A stretch of DNA of 6,631 nt from Chloroflexota bacterium (GCA_023389575.1 JAEWEG010000029.1:1-6631), one strand, 5' to 3'; counted from the stretch's first letter, positions 1 to 5,292 are shown. Translations and numbers: made by a program. Notes: a model not told the origin generated them from the letters alone.

Positions 1-452
1 CCGAAGGGCTCCGCATGATCTCCGAGGACGCGGTGCTCGCCGCCAACTACCTCCGGGTCAAGCTCCAGGACCGCTTCGAACTGGCCTACGAGCGAACCTG
101 CATGCACGAGTTCGTGCTTTCCGGTTCACGGCAGAAGAAGAACGGAGTCCGGACCCTCGACATCGCCAAGCGACTGCTGGACTTCGGAATCCATCCGCCG
201 ACCACCTACTTCCCCCTGATCGTCGCCGAGGCGCTCATGATCGAGCCGACCGAGACCGAGTCGAAGGAAACGCTCGACCACTTCATTGACGCGATGCTCC
301 AGATCGCGGACGAAGCCGAGCAAACCCCGGAGAAGGTCACCGGCGCGCCGTACAACACGGAGTACAAGCGGCTCGACGAGGTGGGCGCCAACCGGTCGCT
401 CAACATCCGCTGGACTCCGGCCTCGGAACCCGCGCTGGCCGCCGCCGACTAG
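1..452 (+). CDS. gcvPB: Glycine dehydrogenase (decarboxylating) subunit 2, C-terminal part (5' end outside window)
   Basis: This is the C-terminal 149 residues of the second subunit of the two-subunit P-protein of the glycine cleavage system. The P-protein is a cytosolic PLP enzyme that decarboxylates glycine and passes the aminomethyl group to the lipoyl H-protein. The frame is open from base 3 (EGLRMISEDAVLAANYL), so the start lies upstream; the internal ATG at 15 is not a start. Family signatures are clear: the CMHEFVLSG segment, VRTLDIAKRLLDFGIHPPT, and the strongly conserved YFPLIVAEALMIEPTETESK stretch followed by ETLDHFIDAM. The tail ends RLDEVGANRSLNIRW plus a short Ala/Pro-rich extension. 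The PLP lysine would be upstream and is not visible. A hairpin terminator begins 32 bases after the stop, so this is the last gene of its operon. The subunit 1 gene (gcvPA) would be expected just upstream. The assignment is secure from these motifs. Confidence 0.95.
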   Translation, partial: EGLRMISEDAVLAANYLRVKLQDRFELAYERTCMHEFVLSGSRQKKNGVRTLDIAKRLLDFGIHPPTTYFPLIVAEALMIEPTETESKETLDHFIDAMLQIADEAEQTPEKVTGAPYNTEYKRLDEVGANRSLNIRWTPASEPALAAAD

Positions 453-484
453 CGCCCCCGGCAACAACCAAACGCTCTCAGCAT

Positions 485-520
485 GAACACCGTGACGGCG
501 AACAGGCCGTCACGGTGTTC
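485..520 (+). terminator. Hairpin terminator after gcvPB
   Basis: A perfect 14-bp inverted repeat (arms 485-498 and 507-520, left arm GAACACCGTGACGG) encloses an 8-nt loop. It is followed by GCGTTT, a weak T-tract. It lies 32 bases after the gcvPB stop and just before the promoter of the next operon, so it most likely ends gcvPB transcription. The short T-run leaves open some reliance on Rho. Confidence 0.8.
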
Positions 521-531
521 GCGTTTAGCCA

Positions 532-560
532 TTGACTCCCATCCACCGAATCCCTAACAT
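532..560 (+). promoter_or_regulatory. Sigma-70-type promoter of the DHFR-like/ArsR/SRPBCC operon
   Basis: The -35 element is TTGACT at 532-537 (5 of 6 consensus) and the -10 element is TAACAT at 555-560 (4 of 6). The spacer is exactly 17 bp. Transcription should begin near 567, giving a leader of about 57 nt before the GTG start at 624. The -10 element lies inside the palindrome at 554-583, so a repressor bound there would block RNA polymerase. The site is predicted from sequence only. Confidence 0.65.
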
Positions 561-583
561 GCAATCAAGTGGTTGTATGTTAG
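554..583 (+). promoter_or_regulatory. Imperfect palindromic operator, probably bound by the downstream ArsR protein
   Basis: The 30-bp element runs from CTAACATGCAA to TTGTATGTTAG around a centre at 568/569. Twelve of 15 position pairs are complementary; the exceptions are 561/576, 565/572 and the central pair. It covers the -10 element and the likely start site of the operon. Winged-helix ArsR dimers bind such dyads and commonly repress their own operon. The ArsR gene two positions downstream is the natural candidate; the pairing of this regulator with this site is inferred. Confidence 0.65.
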
Positions 584-611
584 CCGCCTCATCCGATTTT
601 CGAACATGCAA

Positions 612-616
612 AAGGA
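612..616 (+). promoter_or_regulatory. Ribosome binding site fixing the GTG start at 624
   Basis: AAGGA sits 7 nt before GTG 624. The alternative upstream in-frame starts (TTG 573, ATG 606) have no purine-rich site, and TTG 573 falls within the operator palindrome. The protein beginning at 624 also starts where this family normally starts (RKLKLQVQVTLDGYMAG). Confidence 0.7.
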
Positions 617-623
617 TGTGACC

Positions 624-1184
624 GTGCGGAAGCTCAAGCTCCAGGTTCAAGTCACGCTCGACGGGTATATGGCTGGTCCCAACGATGAGATGGACTGGAT
701 TTCCACATCCTGGTCCGATGACGTGGGCCCCTACATCACATCGATCATGGAATCCGTCGACACCATCCTGATCGGCCGAAACCTGGCCGAGGGATTCATT
801 CCCGCCTGGGAGTCGCGACCCGAGGGTGAGCCCGAGGAAGCGATTGACTGGATGAACAACACGCCGAAGGTGGTTGTCTCCAATACGCTGACGTCTTCCC
901 CCTGGAACAACGCCACCATCGCCAGTGGCGACCTGGCCGCCATCGTCGAGGGGCTGAAGAGTAGCGATGGCGGCGACGTCATCACCTACGGCGGGGCGAG
1001 GCTGGCGGCGAGCCTGGTTGAAGCTGGTCTGGTCAATGACCTGCACCTGATCGTCAACCCGACGGCCATCGGCACCGGGAAGCCGGTGTTCGGAAACGGG
1101 GACGGGTATGGGCGGTTCGAGGTCGCTCGGGTAACGCCATTCTCAGGTGGCATGTACGCCGTTCACCTTCACCCCAGGACATAG
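624..1184 (+). CDS. Dihydrofolate reductase-family protein (RibD C-terminal domain, YyaP/YwjB-like)
   Basis: A 186-residue cytosolic protein with a single RibD_C/DHFR-like fold spanning nearly its whole length. Visible family features are the N-terminal strand and loop KLQVQVTLDGYMAGPNDEMDW, the TILIGRNLAEGF segment, the VVVSNTL strand, a glycine-rich nucleotide-binding turn in DVITYGGARLAASL, and the C-terminal LHLIVNPTAIGTGKPVF block. The fold binds NADPH in RibD and DHFR, so an NAD(P)H-dependent reductase is plausible, but members of this branch have no established substrate. The family's usual length is about 180-190 residues, which supports GTG 624 as the start. It is the first gene of a three-gene operon; 38 bases separate its stop from the ArsR gene. 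Repeated genomic pairing with ArsR and SRPBCC genes suggests a small-molecule response. It should not be named folA. Confidence 0.9.
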   Translation: MRKLKLQVQVTLDGYMAGPNDEMDWISTSWSDDVGPYITSIMESVDTILIGRNLAEGFIPAWESRPEGEPEEAIDWMNNTPKVVVSNTLTSSPWNNATIASGDLAAIVEGLKSSDGGDVITYGGARLAASLVEAGLVNDLHLIVNPTAIGTGKPVFGNGDGYGRFEVARVTPFSGGMYAVHLHPRT

Positions 1185-1212
1185 TCGGGAACACCGACGA
1201 CGCCGAATCACC

Positions 1213-1216
1213 GGAG
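1213..1216 (+). promoter_or_regulatory. Ribosome binding site favouring GTG 1223 for the ArsR gene
   Basis: GGAG directly abuts ATG 1217, leaving no spacer for that codon, but stands 6 nt before the in-frame GTG at 1223. This favours GTG 1223 over ATG 1217; the two differ by only two residues. Confidence 0.55.
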
Positions 1217-1222
1217 ATGGCA

Positions 1223-1621
1223 GTGGATACCGACCAGCGACAATCGACGCCCAATCTCTCCGCCGGCCAATCAGACGAGGCGCTGGACGAGATGTTCCAC
1301 GCCCTGGCCGACTCGACCCGCCGTGACATCGTCCGCCGCTGCCTTCAGGAAACGCTGTCGATGTCCCAGGTGGCCGAGCGCTACGCGATGAGCTTCACCG
1401 CCGTCCAGAAACACATCATGGTGTTGGAGCGGGCCGGCCTGGTGTCCCGCGAGCGGCGCGGGCGGGAACAGCTGGTGAGCTCGGAAGTCGCCGCGTTGCA
1501 CCAGGCCCGCCGTGCGCTCGACAAACTGGAGTCGGACTGGCGCGGCCGAATAGACAGGATGTCCACCCTCCTCGACGACATGACAAGCCAAACTCGCAAG
1601 AAAGAGAACGAAACGCGATGA
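1223..1621 (+). CDS. ArsR-family winged helix-turn-helix transcriptional regulator
   Basis: A 132-residue DNA-binding repressor of the ArsR/SmtB superfamily. After a polar N-terminal tail of about 20 residues, the domain opens with MFHALADSTRRDIVRRCL, typical of the family. The helix-turn-helix follows (MSQVAERYAMSFTAVQKHI) with MVLERAGLVSRERRGREQ forming the last helix and wing. No metal-binding ELCVCDL-type cysteine motif is present, so it is not a classical arsenic or zinc sensor. It belongs with the ArsR proteins that neighbour AHSA1/SRPBCC genes. The stop overlaps the next start (ATGA, 1618-1621), indicating translational coupling. It probably represses its own operon through the palindrome at 554-583. 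The start could instead be ATG 1217. Confidence 0.9.
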   Translation: MDTDQRQSTPNLSAGQSDEALDEMFHALADSTRRDIVRRCLQETLSMSQVAERYAMSFTAVQKHIMVLERAGLVSRERRGREQLVSSEVAALHQARRALDKLESDWRGRIDRMSTLLDDMTSQTRKKENETR

Positions 1622-2109
1622 CCGTAACCAGCGTCGAAAAAGACTATGACAACCTCCAGATCGTCCTTACCGCCGACTTCAGCGTGCCCATCGAGCAGGT
1701 GTGGGATTTGTGGGCCGACCCTCGCAAGCTCGAACGCTGGTGGGGCCCGCCAACCTGGCCGGCCACCGTGGTCGAGCACAGCCTCGAACCAGGCGGAAGC
1801 GTCACCTACTACATGACTGGTCCGGAGGGCGAGAAGTCCAGAGGCTGGTGGAAGATAACCTCCGCGAATCCTCCGACCTCGCTGGAATTCGTCGACGGAT
1901 TCTCCGACCTGGACGGCAACCCGGTCGACGCGCTTCCAACGCAGCGGGCCACGGTTGAACTGACCCCGACGAGCGGTGGCACTCGCATGATCATGCGCTC
2001 GCAACTCAGCTCCAGGGAGCACATGGACAAGCTCGTCGGCATGGGCATGATCGAAGGCCTGACCGCTTCGGCCGGCCAGATGGACGCCATCCTCGCCGAA
2101 GCGGCCTGA
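1618..2109 (+). CDS. SRPBCC / AHSA1-like (START-superfamily) ligand-binding protein
   Basis: A 163-residue cytosolic protein of the AHSA1 branch (activator of Hsp90 ATPase homologue 1-like) of the SRPBCC fold, a helix-grip barrel with a deep hydrophobic cavity. Diagnostic segments are FSVPIEQVWDLWADPRKLERWWGPPTWPATV near residues 20-50, then LEPGGSVTYYM, the GWWKIT strand, LEFVDGF, and a C-terminal amphipathic helix after GMIEGLTASAGQMDAIL. Bacterial members are not Hsp90 co-chaperones; their ligands are mostly unknown. The start overlaps the ArsR stop, so synthesis of the two proteins is coupled. This protein could sequester or present the ligand for the operon, but that is inference. Family assignment is secure and function is not known. 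Confidence 0.92.
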   Translation: MTVTSVEKDYDNLQIVLTADFSVPIEQVWDLWADPRKLERWWGPPTWPATVVEHSLEPGGSVTYYMTGPEGEKSRGWWKITSANPPTSLEFVDGFSDLDGNPVDALPTQRATVELTPTSGGTRMIMRSQLSSREHMDKLVGMGMIEGLTASAGQMDAILAEAA

Positions 2110-2136
2110 CGGTCGATTTACTAACCGGCTACAAAC

Positions 2137-2169
2137 GAGGCGTCCCAGGAACGATTCCCGGGACGCCTC
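2137..2169. terminator. Bidirectional hairpin terminator between the SRPBCC gene and leuS
   Basis: Arms GAGGCGTCCC (2137-2146) and its exact complement (2160-2169) form a 10-bp stem. After one A/C mismatch it continues for 4 bp (GGAA/TTCC) around a 3-nt CGA loop. It lies between two convergent stops (2109 on +, 2203 on -). Leaving the stem on the - strand, the sequence is CGTTTGT 3', a modest T-rich tail that suits leuS better; the + strand exit has no T-tract. Confidence 0.75.
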
Positions 2170-2202
2170 CGCGCTTGCATGGATCAGTGAATTGGACGGT
2201 AG

Positions 2203-4704
2203 CTACTTCACCACGATGTTGACCAGCCGGTTCGGCACGACAATCTCTCGCACCACCGATTTGCCCGCCGCGTGCTCCTTCACCTTCTCGGACGCCCACG
2301 CGGCCGCCAGCATGTCGTCCTTCGACGCGCCGGTGCCCACCACGATCTTGTCCCGCACCTTGCCGTTGACCTGAACCGGCACTTCCACCGTGTCCACCGT
2401 GGCCAACGCCTCGTCGAACACCGGCCACGACTGCTGGTGCACGGAGAAGTCCTGGCCCAGCCTGCTCCACATCTCCTCGGCCACATAAGGGGTCGACGGC
2501 GCCATGAGCAGGGTGAGGGTCTCCATCGCTTCCCGCCAGGCGGGAGTCGACACCACCGGCGTGTCCTTGAGCTTCATCAACTCGTTCGTGTACTCGATCA
2601 GCGCCGCGATCATCGTGTTGAAATGGAACGCGTCGAGGTCGTTCGTCACCTTGCGGATCGTCCGATGCGTGAGCGCGCGCAGGTCGCGCTCTCCCTCGGA
2701 GGTTCCAGTCGGCTCGCTGGTGCCCGTCGACGAGACGAGCAGGAACGCCCTGCGGATGAACCGTTCCATGCCGGTGATGCCCCGGTCGTTCCACGGTCCA
2801 CCTTGTTCCCACGGACCCAGGAACATCAGGTGCAGCCGCAGCGCGTCAGCGCCGTGTTCAGCCACCAGTTCGTCGGGACCGATTTGAGTTCCGCGGCTCT
2901 TGCTCATCTTCACGCCTTCGGCCGACAGGATCATGCCCTGGTTGCGCAGGCGGGTGAACGGCTCGCCGAAGTCGATCAGACCGATGTCCCGGATGACCTT
3001 CGTGAAGAACCGGGCGTACAGCAGGTGGAGGATGGCATGCTCGATTCCGCCACAGTAAAGATCGACCGGGGTCCACTCCGCGGCCTTCGCCGGGTCGAAC
3101 GGCATCGATCCGTTTTGCGAATCCGTGTAGCGGAACCAGTACCACGACGAGTCCACGAAGGTGTCCATCGTGTCGGTTTCGCGCCGGGCCGCTCCGCCAC
3201 AGGACGGGCAGGTCGCATGGAGGAACTCCTCATGCGCCATCAGCGGGCTCTGCCCCGTGGGCGTGAACTCCGCGTCAAGCGGCAACTTCACCGGCAACTC
3301 CGATTCCGGCACGGGAACCATGCCGCAGGAATCGCAGTACACCACCGGAATCGGCGTGCCCCAGTATCGCTGCCGGGAAATCAGCCAATCGCGAAGCCGG
3401 AAATTGACCTCCGCCTTGCCCCGTCCCTGCTCGTCGAGCCAGGCGATCACCTCTCCCACGCTCTCTGGCACCGGTGTGCCGTCGAACTTGCCGGAGTTGA
3501 CCATCCTGCCCGGCCCAACATACGGCTCGGTCATGGACTCGGGTTGCAGCGCCTCAGAGTCGTCCGGCTGGATCACGACCCGGATCGGAAGGTCGAACGC
3601 CCGCGCGAATTCGAAGTCGCGCGTGTCGTGCGCCGGCACCGCCATGATCGCGCCCGTGCCGTAGGACATCAGCACGTAGTCCGCGACCCAGATCGGGATG
3701 CGCTCATCGTTCACAGGGTTGATCGCGTACGCCCCGGTGAACACGCCTGTCTTCTGCTTCGACTCATCGGTCGACTGCCGCTCGATCTCGGTCTTGGAGC
3801 GGGCCTCGGTAACATAAGCATCCACGGCTTCTCGCCGGTCATCGGTCACCAGCTTCTGAACCAGCGGGTGCTCCGGCGCCATGACCATGAAGGTCGCGCC
3901 AAACACCGTGTCGGGCCGGGTGGTGAAGACATCCAGCGTATCGCCTGTTTCCACCGCGAACTGGAGCCTGGCGCCCTCGGAGCGCCCGATCCAGTTGCGC
4001 TGCATCGTCTTGACCCGCTCGGGCCAGTCGAGGTTGTCCAACTCGCTCAGCAGCTCATCCGCGTACTCGGTGATCCGGAAATACCACTGCTCCAGGTCGC
4101 GCTTGTAGACCACCCCACCGCAGCGGTCGCAGATGTTGCCTTCGTGAACCTGCTCGTTCGCGAGCACGGTCTGGTCGTTCGGACACCACCACACCGAGCC
4201 ATTGGCGCGGTAGGCCAGGCCCTTTTCCAGCATCTTGAGGAAGAACCACTGGTTCCAGTGGTAGTAGTCCGCGTTGCTGGTGATGACCTCACGCGACCAG
4301 TCGATCATCGCGCCCATCAGGTCATACTGTTTGTGCATGGCGGCGATGTTTTCGTAGGTCCACGTGGCGGGATGGATGTTGTTCCGGATCGCCGCGTTCT
4401 CGGCGGGCAGGCCGAAGGCGTCGTAGCCCATCGGGAACATCACGTTGTAGCCGCGCATCCGCTGCAGGCGCGCGAAAACATCAGGTATCGCGAATGCGTA
4501 CCAGTGCCCGATGTGCAGGATGCCCGAAGGATAGGGATACATCGTCAGCGAGAACCACTTCTCGCCCGGCGCATCGTCGTCCACCCGGTTGATGGCTGCC
4601 GATTTCCACTGATCTCGCCACCTTGGCTCGATCTCGGAATGGTTGTACTGATGGGAATCGTCGAAACCCGTGGTGTCGACGGTGGTGCTTTCCGAAACGG
4701 TCAT
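2203..4704 (-). CDS. leuS: Leucyl-tRNA synthetase
   Basis: An 833-residue class Ia synthetase that activates leucine, charges tRNA-Leu and hydrolyses mischarged products. It is cytosolic and essential. The HIGH motif is at residues 64-67 (within YPSGILHIGHWYAF) and KMSKS at 599-603. The CP1 editing domain is intact, with TTRPDT at 261-266 and the HDTRD acidic pair at D360 and D363. One zinc site is seen in CPNDQTVLANEQV (C174) with CDRC (C192, C195), and a second CxxC pair at 457/460 and 499/502. The C-terminal VQVNGKVRDKIVV and VNIVVK elements are typical of LeuRS. Length fits the bacterial family. An upstream ATG at 4725 would add seven residues, but AGGGAG stands 6 nt before ATG 4704, so 4704 is preferred. 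A short TGTSEP/TGTSEG repeat occurs near residues 660-671. Expression is controlled by the upstream T-box leader. Confidence 0.97.
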   Translation of the reverse strand: MTVSESTTVDTTGFDDSHQYNHSEIEPRWRDQWKSAAINRVDDDAPGEKWFSLTMYPYPSGILHIGHWYAFAIPDVFARLQRMRGYNVMFPMGYDAFGLPAENAAIRNNIHPATWTYENIAAMHKQYDLMGAMIDWSREVITSNADYYHWNQWFFLKMLEKGLAYRANGSVWWCPNDQTVLANEQVHEGNICDRCGGVVYKRDLEQWYFRITEYADELLSELDNLDWPERVKTMQRNWIGRSEGARLQFAVETGDTLDVFTTRPDTVFGATFMVMAPEHPLVQKLVTDDRREAVDAYVTEARSKTEIERQSTDESKQKTGVFTGAYAINPVNDERIPIWVADYVLMSYGTGAIMAVPAHDTRDFEFARAFDLPIRVVIQPDDSEALQPESMTEPYVGPGRMVNSGKFDGTPVPESVGEVIAWLDEQGRGKAEVNFRLRDWLISRQRYWGTPIPVVYCDSCGMVPVPESELPVKLPLDAEFTPTGQSPLMAHEEFLHATCPSCGGAARRETDTMDTFVDSSWYWFRYTDSQNGSMPFDPAKAAEWTPVDLYCGGIEHAILHLLYARFFTKVIRDIGLIDFGEPFTRLRNQGMILSAEGVKMSKSRGTQIGPDELVAEHGADALRLHLMFLGPWEQGGPWNDRGITGMERFIRRAFLLVSSTGTSEPTGTSEGERDLRALTHRTIRKVTNDLDAFHFNTMIAALIEYTNELMKLKDTPVVSTPAWREAMETLTLLMAPSTPYVAEEMWSRLGQDFSVHQQSWPVFDEALATVDTVEVPVQVNGKVRDKIVVGTGASKDDMLAAAWASEKVKEHAAGKSVVREIVVPNRLVNIVVK

Positions 4705-4710
4705 GACGTA

Positions 4711-4716
4711 CTCCCT
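4711..4716 (-). promoter_or_regulatory. Ribosome binding site for leuS
   Basis: AGGGAG on the - strand is 6 nt upstream of ATG 4704 and decides the start. The ATG at 4725 is preceded by no comparable sequence. Confidence 0.8.
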
Positions 4717-4775
4717 GGCTGGCATGGACGAGATTTACTGGCGATGTTTCGAAGGACTGGCGGAACGAGGGATGC

Positions 4776-4812
4776 AAAAACGCCTCCATCCCTGGGTCAG
4801 GGACGAAGGCGT
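4776..4812 (-). terminator. Intrinsic terminator of the leuS T-box leader
   Basis: On the - strand a 15-bp stem (4812-4798 with 4794-4780, two G-U wobbles) closes on a 3-nt ACC loop and is followed by a U-tract (4780-4776). The 5' arm includes CCCT at 4802-4799, which the alternative antiterminator pairs with AGGG of the T-box sequence. The two folds are therefore mutually exclusive, as in standard transcriptional T-boxes. The terminator ends 71 nt before the leuS start. Confidence 0.93.
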
Positions 4813-4827
4813 CTGTGTGACTCGCTT

Positions 4828-4842
4828 CCGCGGTACCACCCT
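4828..4842 (-). promoter_or_regulatory. T-box sequence / antiterminator 5' half
   Basis: AGGGTGGTACCGCGG matches the universal T-box element. AGGG (4842-4839) can pair with CCCT (4802-4799), leaving a TGGTACC bulge. The following GCGGAAG can pair with CTTCGT (4808-4803) with one bulged G. The UGGN position is U (4835), complementary to an A discriminator base, as expected for tRNA-Leu. Confidence 0.95.
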
Positions 4843-4876
4843 GCTTGATCGGTGATGCTCCCGCGGCGCGGTATGT

Positions 4877-4952
4877 TGGTGGAGCCGAGGGGGCTCGAAC
4901 CCCTGACCTCAACACTGCCAGTGTTGCGCTCTCCCAGCTGAGCTACGGCCCC
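4877..4952 (-). tRNA. tRNA-Ala (anticodon GGC), CCA encoded
   Basis: A complete 76-nt tRNA including a templated CCA (4879-4877). The acceptor stem GGGGCCG/CGGCTCC contains the G3:U70 pair, the identity element for alanyl-tRNA synthetase, and discriminator A73 is at 4880. The D-arm (GCTC/GAGC) has G18G19. The anticodon stem CAACA/TGTTG bears loop CTGGCAG, giving anticodon GGC, which reads GCC and GCU. The variable loop is AGGTC, and the T-arm AGGGG/CCCCT has loop TTCGAAC. All conserved tertiary positions look intact (T8, A14, G15-C48, T54-T55-C56), so it should be functional. It lies on the leuS strand inside the T-box leader, 34 nt upstream of the T-box sequence. No convincing promoter of its own is visible between Stem I and its 5' end, so it is probably transcribed from the leader promoter and released by RNase P. 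Confidence 0.97.
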
Positions 4953-4961
4953 ATGCATGTC

Positions 4962-4997
4962 GCATTCGCGGCGAATCACAAGCGATCCGCTCAATGC
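4962..4997 (-). other. Leader hairpin directly upstream of the tRNA
   Basis: On the - strand GCATT (4997-4993) pairs with AATGC (4966-4962). After an asymmetric internal loop (GA opposite CGCG), GCGGATC pairs with GATTCGC (7 bp, one G-U) around a 6-nt loop. It ends 9 nt before the mature tRNA 5' end. It could be a derived Stem II or III of the T-box, or a structure influencing RNase P access. Neither role is shown. Confidence 0.5.
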
Positions 4998-5007
4998 CCG
5001 ATATCGG

Positions 5008-5021
5008 AGGCACCCGTGCCT
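5008..5021 (-). other. Small palindromic hairpin between Stem I and the tRNA
   Basis: AGGCAC and GTGCCT are exact inverted repeats separated by 2 nt; realistically this is a 5-bp stem with a 4-nt loop. The adjacent 10-bp palindrome CCGATATCGG lies at 4998-5007. No T-run follows, so this is not an intrinsic terminator. It may be the remnant of Stem II or IIA/B. Confidence 0.4.
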
Positions 5022-5136
5022 GGCTAGACGTTACGCTTTACCGGCATGGCTAGCGGACGAGTTCGGTCGGGATTCGACGCCTTTCACCAAGTGGCGTCTC
5101 TCTATGGGGTCGACCTACTACTTCCGGTCATCGCCT

Positions 5137-5157
5137 GGCTCCCGGCTGGCGGGAACC
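5137..5157 (-). other. Leader hairpin abutting Stem I
   Basis: GGTTCCCG (5157-5150) and CGGGAGCC (5144-5137) form an 8-bp stem with one G-U pair and a 5-nt loop, ending one base before the start of Stem I. T-box leaders usually begin close to Stem I, so an added hairpin here is unusual. Function unknown. Confidence 0.55.
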
Positions 5158-5169
5158 TGTGTGATGTTG

Positions 5170-5204
5170 CGTCACGCACGCGGAACTTGTCCGCACGCGT
5201 AACG
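5170..5204 (-). other. Strong hairpin at the 5' end of the leuS leader
   Basis: A 15-bp stem (5204-5190 with 5184-5170, three G-U wobbles on the - strand) closes a 5-nt CAAGT loop. It starts about 7 nt after the -10 element, so the transcript would begin with or within it. Such a 5' structure can protect a transcript from 5'-end-dependent decay. No T-tract follows on either strand, so it is not an obvious terminator. Confidence 0.6.
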
Positions 5205-5210
5205 GCAGTC

Positions 5211-5240
5211 AGTATAGTTGCCCCAACTGAGCCATGTCAA
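5211..5240 (-). promoter_or_regulatory. Promoter of the leuS T-box leader / tRNA-Ala transcript
   Basis: On the - strand the -35 element is TTGACA (5240-5235, full consensus) and the -10 element TATACT (5216-5211, 5 of 6), with an 18-bp spacer. The start of transcription should be near 5203-5206. This is the strongest promoter in the window and would serve Stem I, the tRNA-Ala and leuS as one transcript. Confidence 0.85.
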
Positions 5241-5292
5241 AGGCATTTTGCCGCGAAAACCGATCCCACCCATTCACGGAGGACTCCACCAC

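Larger units (their letters stand above)
4776..5135 (-). promoter_or_regulatory. leuS T-box riboswitch (leucine specifier CUC), interrupted by a tRNA-Ala gene
   Basis: T-box leaders bind uncharged tRNA and then permit read-through into the gene. Stem I is complete. The lower helix is CGGA (5126-5123) with TCCG (5057-5054), preceded by a GATGA kink-turn-like segment at 5132-5128. The specifier loop has AGTA (5119-5116) facing GAA (5064-5062). The specifier triplet is CTC (5061-5059), a leucine codon read by tRNA-Leu(GAG). The upper helix is GGTCG (5115-5111) with CGACC (5069-5065). Then come the AGAGA bulge (5103-5099) and the distal hairpin GACGCC/GGCGTC, whose loop holds TTGGTGAAA. The T-box sequence AGGGTGGTACCGCGG is at 4842-4828, with the UGGU bulge (4838-4835) suited to an ACCA tRNA end. 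Terminator and antiterminator follow. The tRNA gene at 4877-4952 and about 130 nt of other sequence lie between Stem I and the antiterminator; Stems II and III are not clearly identifiable. Confidence 0.93.

Noticed and set aside
573..623. TTG 573 or ATG 606 as the start of the DHFR-like gene
   Set aside because: TTG 573 lies inside the operator palindrome and near the transcription start; neither has a ribosome binding site. GTG 624 has AAGGA at 7 nt and gives the normal family N-terminus.
2692..2727. TGTSEP/TGTSEG tandem repeat within LeuRS
   Set aside because: Two diverged copies of six residues in a likely surface loop; ordinary variation with no sign of phase variation or a broken gene.
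4705..4725. ATG 4725 as the leuS start
   Set aside because: No ribosome binding site before it, while AGGGAG stands 6 nt before ATG 4704.
2272..4848. Open reading frame of 858 codons on the + strand opposite leuS
   Set aside because: It mirrors leuS in high-GC DNA, its translation is rich in Arg, His and Val with no recognisable domain, and it runs through the T-box terminator. leuS on the other strand has every family motif.
4953..4985. A private promoter for the tRNA-Ala (TTGTGA, 17 bp, ATGCAT)
   Set aside because: The ATGCAT matches the -10 consensus poorly and ends right at the tRNA 5' end, leaving no room for a transcription start.
4998..5021. Intrinsic terminator between Stem I and the tRNA
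   Set aside because: The small hairpin and the CCGATATCGG palindrome are not followed by a T-run, so there is no second terminator controlling the tRNA.
5218..5292. N-terminal extension of the translin gene from TTG 5218
   Set aside because: The 25 added residues overlap the leuS promoter region, have no ribosome binding site and do not resemble the family; ATG 5293 follows GGAGG.
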